This document shows positions 24,525 to 35,686 of a DNA stretch of 64,000 nucleotides, piece after piece (within the stretch, counting starts at the first letter, position 1; every line of letters begins with the position of its first letter). This DNA is from Bradysia coprophila (Eukaryota > Arthropoda > Insecta > Diptera > Sciaridae). A program made the position numbers and the translations under genes. Location: assembly GCF_014529535.1 (NCBI RefSeq), contig NW_023503501.1:4470150-4534149 (forward strand). Reading direction: 5' to 3'. The notes below the pieces were generated by a model. That model was not told where the DNA came from, searched no databases, and worked only from the letters and a program-made list of their open reading frames with translations.

Positions 24525-25670
24525 TTAACCATGAACTGTTTCAACGTCACCAATCAGTGCAACGGCTTCGATTTCCACTTTAGCATTTACCGGAAGCTTG
24601 GCTACTTGCACACAAGTTCGAGCCGGGAAATTTTTTGAGAAAACTGCAAAGTACAAAATACAAAGCTTCAGCTCAAATGTTTATATCCCGTTCGTCTGAT
24701 TATGCTAATGAATATGAGATAAGCCATGCAATCATTCCACTCTCAATGGACCCGATTGGATTGGATTGGATTGTATGGGAAGGGGGTTAGCCCAGCACCT
24801 AAGCCTCTAGTGGGCCTGTTGTGCTATTGCACAAGCCACTTGATCATATGAATTGTGAGTTTTTCATCATATCTCTCCCGACTCAGATAGTTCACAAATC
24901 TACCGTGTAAACGTCCCATACGTTGTGAATTCTCTAAGCCACGAGTGGTATGCTAAGAACACAACCATCACTAATGACTCATACATTTTCCCAATGAGCG
25001 ACTAGTCGCTCATAGATGGCGCTTATCCTACAGTATATTGTGAACTGGTGTCATTGACATTATTGGATTTCTTGAAATTTGCGACTTTGTTACGGTCGTA
25101 CAGCTATTAGATAACTAATAGCGAGTGATTAATCAACAAGTGATTAGAATAAAACCAGGCAAGCATTGTTGCACCGGGAGTCGAACCCGGGACCTCTTGG
25201 GTACGAGTCCTATGCTCTACCGATTGAGCTACCTGGACCCGATAACCCTTTTTTTATCAAACCTCTCAAACGTCTGAGTGAAACCAGCAAAATGATGTGA
25301 AATGAAAACCAATTTTTTTTACCTTTCCCATATTCCTCGTTGACCAGCGAAAAATCGCCCATATTTTCCAAGAATACGGTAGTTTTAACGACATTTTCAA
25401 CGCTGGAACCTGCGGCCTCCAACACTGCTACCAGATTTTTCAACACTTGAACCGTTTCTGGAACAACGCCACCCTCCACCATTTTCATTGTATTCTTGTC
25501 CGTTCCCACACAGCCCGATACGTACACAGTTCGATCCACGACAATTGCTTGACTAAAAATAGAAATTCTGCAAATCCGAATCTGGGATCGTTAGGTCTAA
25601 CAAACCTAAGCGGAAGTGTCGACCGGGGTGCATTGTCGGTGGTAATTATTTTACGGATTATTTTCGACAT
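24525..25670 (-). CDS. RidA/YjgF/UK114 family reactive imine deaminase, copy D
   Basis: Exons on minus: 25670-25606, 25552-25323 and 24643-24525 (65+230+119 nt, 137 aa). It begins MSKIIRKIITTDNAPRSTLPL and the first splice gives LSQAIVVDRTVYVSGCVGTDKNT. That keeps the SQA of the family's usual YSQA, so this copy looks closest to canonical. Further family strings are VPETVQVLKNLVAVLEAAGSS, VVKTTVFLENMGDFSLVNEEYGK and FPARTCVQVAKLPVNAKVEIEAVALIGDVETVHG. The second intron is 679 bp instead of 139-293 bp because a complete SINE is inserted in it. Reaction and fold as for the other two copies. Confidence 0.9.
24757..25233 (-). mobile_element. Full-length tRNA-derived SINE in RidA copy D intron
   Basis: Read on the minus strand, the head carries a Pol III A box (TAGCTCAATCGGTAGAGC) and B box (GGTTCGACTCC) in tRNA spacing. 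A body of about 400 bp unrelated to tRNA follows, then a pentamer tail (AATCC repeated three to four times). The 10-bp direct repeat TGGACCCGAT flanks it (24747-24756 and 25234-25243, plus strand). The head is not a functional tRNA gene: the acceptor strands do not pair and the anticodon stem has several mismatches. It shares orientation with the host gene. Confidence 0.85.
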
Positions 25671-26776
25671 TTTGCTAGACTTATTGGAGCACTTTCAGTG
25701 ATGTTATCTACAGTACACGGTGCAGAAGCGAAAAAGACTCGTAACCTGTTCGAAATTCACTTAAATTCTGTTGCAGAGAGACTGATAAGCAGCGACGATA
25801 ATGTTTTTATCACTTGAAAGGTGATATTTATTGTTCAGCATTTACATGAGTGTTACACTTTCAAGTTGTAGATAAAGACATATGAGAAATCTTTGAGTGG
25901 TTCGCTCTCTTTTAGAACAAATCGATTGAATGCACTAAAATTTCTTGACTAAGAGAAAATTCTTAGATCAAGCTGTACGAAGTTATATGAAATTGTAGAT
26001 TGAATTCGACAAATCTGAAGCAGACTCATTAATTTCTTCCGATTTCTTGGTCATTAGAGTCTGGAACGAATTGTTAGCATTGTGAGTCTCTCTCTATACT
26101 CTGGAAAACTTGAAGTTTTTATGAGAAAAACCTAATTTGACGAAAATTTATTGTTTTTTTTTGTCAGTTCAGATTTTTCTGATAAAAATGCCAAGATTCC
26201 CTAGAGGTTCATAGCTCGCAAAGATCTATACTACTACATCGCTTTAAGAAATTACGTAAATACGAAATACCTATTTACGTATGTCAACACTGTGCGCCGT
26301 GGAGATCTTCAATTATCTAGACTGAAATACTGTAAGCAACATTTTAGAAATAGCAAAGATTCCCTGCAATAATATGACCGTATGAGTAATAGCTCATCGC
26401 ATATTTTATCGCTCAATGACCACCTCAATTGAAATGCTTATTTTTAACTCAAAGGAAATCTTTCGATCAAAAATAGTTGCTCGCGTTATTAATTTTTAAT
26501 TGTAACGCCATTATCGCAAACCAATTTATTCAACTCATGTCCCGTGTCAATCTCAATTAGTAAGTCCCATGTAACCATCGTTGACGATCAACATTTTTTC
26601 GGGTATATTACAGCAAAGTTTCACTAAAAACTTAAATTAATATACAGACACTGCGTGGGACGAGACTGGTGGTGTTATCGAGTACAAAACAACGTTCAAC
26701 AATCATGATCCAACTAAGTATATTCGCGGGCGTGTAAATAAAAACTAAATTTTCAAATGAACTCTTTACGCTTCAG
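25671..26776. other. Spacer between RidA array and peritrophin gene
   Basis: No repeat with clear boundaries was found. A possible first coding exon for the next gene (ATGATCCAACTAAGTATATTC from 26705, encoding a hydrophobic MIQLSIF start) lies here, but its donor did not give a clean frame to the next exon. Confidence 0.4.
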
Positions 26777-27733
26777 TACCGTACGTTTACCTAATACTGG
26801 CAATGCTGGACCGAACAGCTCAAGGACTGACATCGTCCATTTGTGCACGAGTACCGGATGGAAACTTTGTACGAAGTTCACAGTCGTGTAATTCCTACAA
26901 TCGTTGCATCAATGGCCTGGTAAATAGTTTATGAGAGGGTTGCTGGTTCTGAATTTAAAATTATTTAACTCGGGAAATATTCGTATAGCCACAACATGGC
27001 GTGTGTCCTAAGGGGTATGCCTTCGGTTCTCGAAGTCAAATGTGCGAAACTAATATCGAGGTCGATTGTCGATCGTGTTCACCGTTTGGTATTTTCTACA
27101 TTTGCTCACATGTGCTTGAGTTCCAAATTCTCATTTTTTTTAAAACCTAAAAACTCTTCTAGGCATTCAACATATTCCCAATCCCGATAGCTGTCAAACG
27201 TATTATCGCTGTGTAAATGGAGTGCGAACGAGTATGACCTGTTCCGATGGACTACTGTTCGATCGCAGCTACGGTGACTGTAATCTAGCGTCAAAAGTAC
27301 GGTGTGAAACGAAAAACTACATTTGTGAGCCGTTCAAGGCGCTGGGACTTGTAATCATCGGCGATCCATCGGACTGTACTAGGTTGGTTGGTTTTTCGAT
27401 GGCAGAGTGAATTTTACTCCCACTCGGCGTATCTTTCAGTTACTATCGTTGTCTGAATGGGAATACTTTTGAAGCTGCTTGTCCGACTGGCTTATATTAT
27501 AATCCGCATACCGCCACTTGTGAGGTGTTTGGGAACTTTTGTCAGGTATATTTTCGAAGACAGGGGACTTGAAGAAAATGTCACATCTTTTGTTAATTGT
27601 GTAGGGAATGGGTCCATTGATAACAACTCCTGCACCGATAACAACTACAAGGGAATATGTTACCACAGCTGCTCCAACCACAGCGAGGACAACCGTAAGA
27701 GTAGCATATTATAGAACAGCTCCGCTCCGTTAA
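26777..27733 (+). CDS. Secreted chitin-binding peritrophin-like protein (CBM14), 5' end unresolved
   Basis: Readable exons: 26777-26919, 26989-27088, 27163-27382, 27440-27545 and 27605-27733, all joining in frame. The first starts in a hydrophobic stretch (YVYLILAML...AQG) that looks like the end of a signal peptide; the initiating exon is upstream and uncertain. Three cysteine modules follow with the peritrophin-A/CBM14 spacing: SICARVP...CNSYNRCING..CP, NPDSCQTYYRCVNG..MTCSDGLLFDRSYGDCN, and CEPF...DPSDCTRYYRCLNG..CPTGLYYNPHTATCE. These bind chitin in the gut peritrophic matrix or cuticle. The last exon is Thr-rich (TTPAPITTTREYVTTAAPTT), probably an O-glycosylated tail. The third module is typical; the first is split by introns. 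Specific function is not known. Confidence 0.8.
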
Positions 27734-28355
27734 CAATACAGCTTGCGCTGAAACAACAACTCGAAGATGTTAGTTTTATAAATCGAAAACTGTGTAGAAA
27801 CCTTCATAAAAGACGTGGGCTCTGTTTATACCAGTTTTCTTTCTTCAATAATCCAGGAGTATACCGGTCTTTTAAGGCATTGTAGTGACATCCGAATCTA
27901 AATTCTTGTTCAATCCACTAGTAGTGTACGTCTTTCATGAATGTTCCCCTTTTGACTTCGAGGTAAATTACAGTAATCTTACGCAAAAATTGGTGCCGAA
28001 TTGAGTATTCATTTTTTCCGGAGAGATGATAATTATGGCGCTTCGACGCCTTGTCGCCATAATAATCATATCTCTCGAACTCTGTACTGCATAAAATTCA
28101 CGCCGTAAGTGTGCCTAAATTTGAATTTTAAGTGAACGATTCGATGAAAAAGTGATTGGAACGACTTTTATTTGCGTATGCTAATGAAACAAAGAAGAAA
28201 GTGCAGACGGGTGGAGTGGACCCAGTTTGCATCAGCTGTTTTCAGGTCGTTCATTTTGCTCATTTTTTATGATTTTACCACGCGTACGTAAGACTATAAA
28301 TTATGGAATTTGTTTATGTACTGTCCGTTTGACAAGAGGATCGCCACGGTTCAGC

Positions 28356-28546
28356 AGGGGGTTTCGAACATTTGTTTTTTACACGTTGGCACACGTGCTC
28401 TTGTCAGATTCAAGATTCTTTTTACGAAGGTTACGCTGATTATACTTTGTGAAAAAGGCCAATACCTTGCAAATATGTCACATCTTGGACAGAATTTGAC
28501 ACTGCAATATCTGCAACATGAAAAAACTAAATGTTCGAAACCCCCT
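28356..28546. mobile_element. MITE-like element with 18-bp inverted ends
   Basis: AGGGGGTTTCGAACATTT at 28356-28373 is matched by its exact reverse complement at 28529-28546. The A/T runs just inside (GTTTTTT and AAAAAAC) extend the symmetry imperfectly. No coding capacity and no clear target duplication. Confidence 0.6.
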
Positions 28547-29080
28547 GAAACCCCGTGCTTCCACCTACGTAATATACACAAACTAGGTGAGCCAATCTTA
28601 ATTTATTAAACTTGTATAGACTGATCAGAGCGAGAAAACCGAAGACTACTTATTAAAACTTGCCTTGGGGTACTTGTCAAAGTATTTACTTCTCTTTCAA
28701 CGTGGTACGTTGAGAGCAAGAGGACCGAAGACCAGTTTGTCATAACTTTCCTTGGGGTATTTGTCAAAATATCTCTTTCTTTTTCATCATAACACTCTAT
28801 AAACATGTATAAAAGGCAGTGAGGCTACATGGGTTAGACAGCTGAAAACGTTGGCGCAGATATCAACTCCTATGTTAACATATACCGGACAATTATCATC
28901 TGTTATCGATAAAAGGATCAGAAATAAACTACAAGCTCTCAATAATGCAGTCTCATATAGCAAAACCAATACTCTATCTAGCAAACAATGGTGTCATTTT
29001 CTTCCCTATACTGAAACTACGGAATCTTTGTAATGAAAAGCGTTGTCCTTATCTCGGTGAAAAAGTTGGAATCCGCATAT

Positions 29081-29252
29081 TGCTCGAAACAAACGAGGCA
29101 TTGAAAACGTGTTTTGGTCCTATTTTTCATGACGAAATTTTCGAAACTGTCAAGTGAAGTTAGAACTTTTTCTATTCAAAATCGCGACTGCTGCATCTGT
29201 CAATGAAAACTAGGACCAAAACACCTTTTCAATGCCTCGTTTGTTTTGAGCA
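29081..29252. mobile_element. 172-bp palindromic element, unit 1
   Basis: The ends TGCTCGAAACAAACGAGGCA and TGCCTCGTTTGTTTTGAGCA are inverted repeats continuing inward for about 40 bp (TTGAAAACGTGTTTTGGTCCTA). The whole unit recurs 41 bp downstream at the same length. Confidence 0.75.
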
Positions 29253-29293
29253 ACACCTTCAAAATGCAATAGACCAAGCCCGAGTAACTGTAA

Positions 29294-29465
29294 TGCTCAA
29301 AACAAACGAGGCATTGAAAACGTGTTTTGGTCCTATTTTTCATGACGAAATTTTCGAAACTGTCAAGTGAAGTTAGAACTTTTTCTATTCAAAATCGCGA
29401 TTGCTGCATCTGTCAATGAAAACTAGGACCAAAACACGTTTTTAATGCCTCGTTTGTTTTGAGCA
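29294..29465. mobile_element. 172-bp palindromic element, unit 2
   Basis: Near-identical second copy of the 29081-29252 unit in the same orientation, with TGCTCAAAACAAACGAGGCA and its complement at the ends. A handful of substitutions separate the two (for example CGACTG versus CGATTG). A 41-bp spacer with no similarity lies between them. Confidence 0.75.
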
Positions 29466-30059
29466 TAAAACCGAACAGTGACAGCTTAGCTACACCGTCA
29501 TCCACAGAGAACCCTAACATCGACTCTGTGAAAAAAGAAAGAAATTATTGGGCTTCCGTGTTTTGTCCGAATCAATAAAAAGTTAAATTGAATAGGTTCC
29601 AAATGTGTAAAAGGTGAATTTATAGTTGTTTCTTGTTGGGTCTAAGTGTTTAAACTCAATATTTTACAAGAAAACCATGCAAACACTTGTTTCTATTTTC
29701 AAATTAGAATAAAGTGCCTGCTCTTTTTCACCGCACTGGTGGATGATTTTTGACATTTCGAATAACCTTTTACTTGCTATATTTACAACTTTTATCCTTC
29801 GTTACAACTCCTAAAAAAAAAACGAATTTAGGGGAAAAACCTCCGGCAAAACAAGGTTAGAAAATTTCCTTCTTGTTTTAAGTGTCCATCAACAAAAAGC
29901 ACTCCGTGAGAGAGCCGTTAGAGAGTCCACTGTCAAATAAACAAAGAAAAAATTGAAAAAATTTAATTTTGTCTCTCACACGGAGTACTTTTTTGGTAAG
30001 AGGAAACTAGACATTATAATTGTGAACAAAGTAGCGGAGACAAAGTAAGCAGGCAAAAC

Positions 30060-30359
30060 TTTACTTTAGGGGACAAGTCGCGATCGGCATTTCTTTTGTT
30101 CCAATAGATCGAGTATGACCCACTGATGTCATAAATGAAAGAATTAGGCCGCGGAAAGCAACTTAAATTTTGTCATTTTGAATAAGGAAAATTTAGTTCA
30201 ACAAGTCAACAAGTTATGTCTCCCCTATTTTGTACAAGGAAAATGGAAAAATGGAAGTTGCTTTCCGCGGCCTAATTCTTTCATTTATGACATCAGTGGG
30301 TCATACTCGACCTATAGGATCAAGAAAAATTCCGATCGTGACTTGTCCCCTAAAGTAAA
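30060..30359. mobile_element. 300-bp MITE with ~105-bp inverted arms
   Basis: Left arm 30060-30164 starts TTTACTTTAGGGGACAAGTC. The right arm, about 30255-30359, is its reverse complement with few mismatches and ends GACTTGTCCCCTAAAGTAAA. The central 90 bp is unique. The high arm identity suggests recent activity or gene conversion. Transcription would give a long, nearly perfect hairpin RNA. Confidence 0.8.
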
Positions 30360-30882
30360 ATTTAGCCAGTAAGGAATTAGTTCTCGCATTTTTCGTTCGT
30401 CAAACGAGTGGTTTTGATTTTTTATTTTTACAAGTTTGCACACATGCATTGGTACATTATACCAGCCGTGCTTCTTCCTACACATAATAAACACATACTA
30501 AGAGAGCTAGCCCTAATCTATTCACGTCTTTACTACCCTACTAATTGTAGCTTCGTTTGCTAGAGACAGTATTGGCATGTTCAAAAAAATGTGAAGTAAA
30601 AGATTTGAAGTACAAATCTCATGAAAATACTCGGATTAACTGAATAGATTCTATGTAGTAAAACTGCTGATACGCTTCCGGTCTGCGATTTGCTAAGACC
30701 AAACTTAAACAAATTTTCTCTAAAGAACTATTTTCTATGTCAGTGCTTGGCAGCTTGAGTGCCATGGCAGCTGTCAAACTTAGTGTGATGTGCTATACGA
30801 AAACTATGGCTTTTCATTTGCTCTTCAACACTTCTGAAGAAAAGTGTCACCGCAGCACAAGGAGAACGGTGTGATTACTAAA

Positions 30883-32715
30883 ATGGATGAAGAAAATTTC
30901 CGAAACCCATTGTGGTTGAAAGAAGACGCCGCCGATCATCCCTACGTGGACATTTTTGCCAATAAATTCTACGACATTTTCATTGATGACGTAAAGTCAG
31001 AAATAGACAGTTTGTTCAACGATTGTCCGAGCAAAAACAATGCAAAATCGAAACTGTACCGTGTCGACGGCAATAAACTTTTTGCGGACCGGAAATACCA
31101 TTTGGCATTGGAAAAATACAATCGGAGCGCCTGTTACGCGGAAAACGGTAGCGATGAACTGGTTCTGGCTTTTTCAAATCGTTCCATTTGCTACTTGAAA
31201 CTGAAACTGTTCCGAGAGTGCTTGAACGATATCGAAATGATCAAACGGTCCGATTATCCTTCCAGGCTTCAGGCCAAATTGGATTCGCGTCAGGCAGAAT
31301 GTGTCCAGTTTCTATCGAATAATTCTGTTGACAGTGTGCGCATAGACGTACAAAACGTTGAACTAAGTTACGGAGAACATTTCTGGTATGAGGGAGTCGC
31401 CCAATGTTTGGAACTGCAGTACAATAGTGAATGGGGCCGACATGTAATCGCAGATCGAGATTTGGAGATAAACGAAACGGTGATGGTCGAGAGTCCATTT
31501 TCGTTCGTTGGACATGATTGCAGCGATTCGAAATACTATCGATGTTCCCATTGCTACAGATCGCTGATGAATTTCATTCCATGCACGGGCTGTGTTAGCT
31601 CGATGTTTTGTAATAGTGAGTGCTTGGAAGAGGCAAGTAAATCTCGGCACCAGTTCGAATGTCAGTTGACAAAAATCGAGTCGACCGATTGCGAATGTAA
31701 GGAGAAAGAATTCCAATTAGTATTGGACTTGCTGTGGAAAATTATCTCCGCCTTCGAGACGGTCTACGATCTGATCCGAACAATTGATCTAATTGTTCAA
31801 TGGAAAGATGTCGAAGCCACACGTACCAACGAGACATTGAAGAAACTCGAAATGATTCTACAGTTGGAGACGAACGAAGATAAGCAAAACGCTACCGATT
31901 GGGAACATTTGATCCGAAATTCGATCAAAATGTATTTGGTTGCGATGGAAATGCCCCAGTTCGAGGAAAGATTCGTTTCGGAGAGGCAGAAACGATTTCT
32001 GAAACATCTGATTCTACATCTGCTCCTCACTGCAAAACAGTCGACTCTATTCTCTGATTTAGATGTCGATGTGACAATATTTCGTTTTGCAGAGCTTCGT
32101 GATTACGGCATTGGATTATACCCAATCGGCAGTCTGTTGAATCATTCATGCGTGCCGAATGTCTACTGTTATTCCGTGGACAATCGTCTGATCTGCAAAG
32201 TCATTCGACCAATCAAAAGTGGGGATCAACTGTTCCGGTCGTACCTGTTAGTTATACTGAAAAAAGTCGTCGCGTAATTCTTGCTTATTTACTGTTCTAC
32301 AATTGGTTTCAGATCTGGACACATAATCATCATGGACGATCCAGACGACTCCAGCCTACAGTCGTCGTACGAGTTCCTCAAGACGGAATACAAAATTGAG
32401 AATTGTAAGTGCAGCTACTGTCTGATGCGTGAGATTAGCCCGGAGACTTTACCCGATCCATGGCTGAAAACGAAAGATCCAATCTACCTGAAAATTCGGT
32501 CGATTCTTACCGGGGAAATTAAGACATTTTTTCAAATGTCTGATGGAGAACGTCAGTCATATGTCGACGCAGCGGCTACCTACTTATGCAAATACGAAGA
32601 GATGCATCCAACTCGGGAAATAGTTGTGGTTCAAATCTACTTACAAAACTATTGGATGATCACGACGCGACAATGTGACCGAAGAGCTGGCGTAACTGAC
32701 GATACGGAAGTCTGA
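30883..32715 (+). CDS. SMYD-family SET and MYND domain protein
   Basis: Exons 30883-32246 and 32313-32715 give 588 aa. ATG 30883 is used; the frame extends upstream only through non-ATG codons. An N-terminal TPR-like helical pair occupies about residues 65-130 (GNKLFADRKYHLALEKYNRSA, LAFSNRSICYLKL). A split SET region has a MYND zinc finger at about 220-257 (YRCSHCYRSLMNFIPCTGCVSSMFCNSECLEEA...HQFEC). The core SET motif comes at about 415 (GSLLNHSCVPNVYCYSVDNRLICKVIRPIKSGDQLF), then a post-SET cysteine cluster (CKCSYC). SMYD proteins methylate lysines using SAM, or act as scaffolds; the NHSCxPN SAM/catalytic loop is intact. Canonical GDQLFISYG is FRSYLSG here, so the catalytic Tyr is retained in a changed context. 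AATAAA at 32769-32774 follows the stop by 54 bp. Confidence 0.88.
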
Positions 32716-32774
32716 GTGAAGAAACTGAACAAAAATTTGAGAAGTAGATTGTGAATGAAGGTTTTTTCAATAAA

Positions 32775-35680
32775 TTATTTTGAATTTCGGAGCTGGTTTT
32801 CTTCAGACGATCTTTCTTTGTGAATTTAAGTAACTGTTGGTTGCAGACATTTCAATAAATTTGGGCAATTTTTACTAATATAAATTCCTAATAATAGGCC
32901 CAGGACAGTTGTCTGTCTACTTTGAATAGCACCTTGCTTCTGGTAAGTCTTTGATGGAAATGATGGTGAGGGGATAATTGAATTAATCAACAGCGATAAA
33001 GTTATGCGATGACGTCCGGTTAATGCAGTTCTATGAGACCGAAACCTATTTCAGTTTGCCATGGTACCCAATTACCCAATCTACGACTTACATTTTTAAG
33101 GGAATTTCATTCTTGTTGCGAGCACGCCCAGCCAAAATTCATAAAATAAAAATCTAGATCTTCATTTGTTCAACGAAATTCTTTATAAAACATCTAACAT
33201 TCACATTGCAAAGGTAGCAAATGTCACAGGAGATCACACTTCAACAGTCAAATTTTCCAACCAGGTGATGGCGTCGTTCATGCAAATCCAAAAGTCTTCC
33301 GTTGAATTTATGTATAGGACAAACGGTCATTGTTTGTTCCTCGCCCCATTGACATGATGGCGAGTCGATTACATTCCATCTGTGTAAGAGTGCTGCACAG
33401 CAACCTTACCTTGTCCTATCCAGTTCGTATACGATTGAGTCTTCTCCACGTACGGCGTGCTAGGTTCATTCCTTTGACTTCCGCCGGGGGTTCTTGTATC
33501 AAATCATAGTTGTGGACTGCGGATTCTTGCCACCAGGCTTTCAACCGGTCCTTCAGTTCACTCACATTGTACGAGTTTCTGCAGAAACACCAGAATGTCG
33601 AATTACACTTTTCTCTTCCTGTAAGTACGTTCTTCGGCCGGGACACAGAAAAACGAAATTGGTATCGAAATGAAGGCATTGGTACCAAACGTACCAAAGG
33701 ACGAAGAAAACTAAAAAAAAAATATTTTTTTGGTTTGAAGATGATTCGGTTTTCTTTCGTTTAAATTCTTTCAGTACATTTTTCAACCATTTTCCTAACA
33801 ATAAGTTCCTCAACATCTGCCACTTGTGACGCAAATTTCTTGTTGTAAAATTTTCTTTCACAAATTTGAGTCAATTTTTGGTTGATAAAACTTATGCGTA
33901 CGACGCACAATGCGTCGACCTCAGCGATATCAGTTATTTTGTAAGTAAAGGACTTGCGTCACATTTACCCTTTAAGGGTTTTTTGACTGATATCACCACT
34001 TTTGTAAGTATGCCATTTCAACAGCATCAAAAAACCTTATGGAAATTAAAAAATGCTAGAGAAATCAGTCTGAATCCAAAAATCTAGAAACCAATCTTGG
34101 TGCACCTCACTTATATTGAAAATAGCCCAAATCCATCGAAAAATCCGATGGAAGTTAGGAAGTGCTAGAGGAATCATTTGTCATCCCAAAATTTAGGAAC
34201 CAACCTTGGAACACCTCACTCATGTCGAAAATAACCCAAATCCATAAAAAAAATCCGATGGAAGTTAGGTAGTGCCAGAGCAATCATCTGTCATCCCATT
34301 TATAGAACCAACCTTGAAACACTTCACTAATCTCGAATATAACTTAAATCCATCAAAAAATCCGAAGTGAGTTAGGAGGTGCCAGAGGAATCATCTGTCA
34401 TCCCAAAATTTGGGAACCAACCTTGGAACACCTTACTCATGTCGAATATAACTCAAATCCATCAAAAAATCCGAAGGAAGTTAGGTAGTGCCAGAGGAAT
34501 CATTTGTCAACCCAAAATTTAGGAACCGACCTAGTGGAAGTTAATACTTAATGATCCCAACAATTCCCAACAAGAAATACATACCAAAACAACACACACC
34601 ATTCACCACATTACCACCCAATATCATTAACCAAAATATACAAAACACACACACACATACAAATTGGCTTTTATTTGGCATTTGTATGGAGACTTTGGGG
34701 AACTCCAGCTCCCACGATATGGGTTTTTCCAACTTTTGAAAATTCCATTCTTATTTTTGAGCCAATATTAGCCTATAACCAAAATTTGAGGAAAATCTAT
34801 AGAAACGTTTAGGAGTTGCTGGATCCACTTTTCCATAGGACCTAAATAACTAACTGACTAACGTAGGCGATTTCAGTTATCTGAAAAAACGAAATTTTAC
34901 TTATTTCATACAAACATCAATATTTCGAAGTTCAATATCTCGGCCAATTTTGAAGCTGCAGTAACGTGTGATAGCTCGTTGAACTCGTATGGATTCCTAG
35001 ATTCTAGACATGCTAGTTTGGGGGTCGTTGGAATTATGGCGTAGAAGTCAAAAAGTTGCTGTAAATATGCTCCGCCGTCCTCAAATTTTTTTTTGTTAAA
35101 ACATTTTTGGTAGTGGACTTGCGTCACGCCCGCTTACTAACGTGCGGGCGTGATATGCATTCACATGCCGTGAAGTTGTATCTTGTAACATTTGCACTCG
35201 CTGATATCAAAAACGGTAGACTGGGTAATTTTGGAAGCTCAGATGTGTGGTACAAACTGTTCGGTCGAAATACACGAGAAATTTTTCGTTGTTGTGTTGT
35301 TGACATCGACAATGACAATTGTGCTGAGTGTTTCATGGTTGAGTGTATGCAGCATACAAATAGGTGCTACAAATCAGATTACAATGGAAAACGCGCTACG
35401 TAGCGCTACGATTTCTATAGAATTGATGGAATGCGGTGAAGACGATAGCCATGACTGTTAGATAATCATTTAAACAGTGCCAATTCAGATCGTGGTTGGT
35501 ACGTGGTATGATATGGTATGAGTACGCTGCACTCGATTTCACCCGATTCTTGGGTTCTGGGTACTGCTCTACATTATCTGTTTATGTAACTTACTTTGGT
35601 TACAACAATGGTCTGATTCATGAGACGGATTTTCTCTGCGCAACAAACGAAACACATCGACAATGTGGTTTTTAAATCAT
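32775..35680. other. Noncoding spacer between SMYD gene and Upf1
   Basis: No gene supported. It contains the 109-bp minisatellite and two occurrences of GGACTTGCGTCAC (about 33949 and 35115) shared with about 61600. The longer frames here lack recognisable domains and splice support. Confidence 0.45.
34082..34535. repeat. Minisatellite, ~109-bp unit, about four copies
   Basis: The landmark CAACCTTGGAAC (or a one- or two-base variant) recurs at about 34093, 34202, 34310 and 34420, a period of about 109 bp. Each unit also holds AAATCCATCRAAAAATCCGA, AAGTTAGGTAGTGCCAGAG and AATCATYTGTCATCCCAAA. Units differ by 5-15%, so the array is not very young. Confidence 0.85.
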
Positions 35681-35686
35681 TTTATT
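35681..35686 (-). terminator. Probable Upf1 poly(A) signal
   Basis: AATAAA on the minus strand (TTTATT on plus), about 1.16 kb downstream of the Upf1 stop. The intervening 35687-36844 would be a 3' UTR; it holds a (TG)12-like run near 36512-36534 and a TC-rich run near 36640-36672. Nearer signals may also be used. Confidence 0.4.

Larger units (their letters stand above)
27734..30882. other. Repeat-rich spacer
   Basis: No coding gene. It holds the palindromic elements listed separately, an imperfect hairpin at about 28020-28078 (GATAATTATGGCG facing CGCCATAATAATC) and two diverged copies of a roughly 95-bp unit at about 28625-28785 (ACCGAAGAC...CCTTGGGGTA). It also has a short inverted pair at about 29890-29998 (CACTCCGTGAGAGA facing TCTCTCACACGGAGTA). 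Confidence 0.5.

Noticed and set aside
25165-25240. tRNA gene on the minus strand
   Set aside because: The A and B boxes are good, but the acceptor strands do not pair and the anticodon stem has several mismatches. The segment is the head of a longer SINE with a tail and target duplication.
35107-35403. 98-aa frame near 35.1 kb
   Set aside because: No domain, no promoter or poly(A) context; overlaps other open frames in both strands of random-like sequence.
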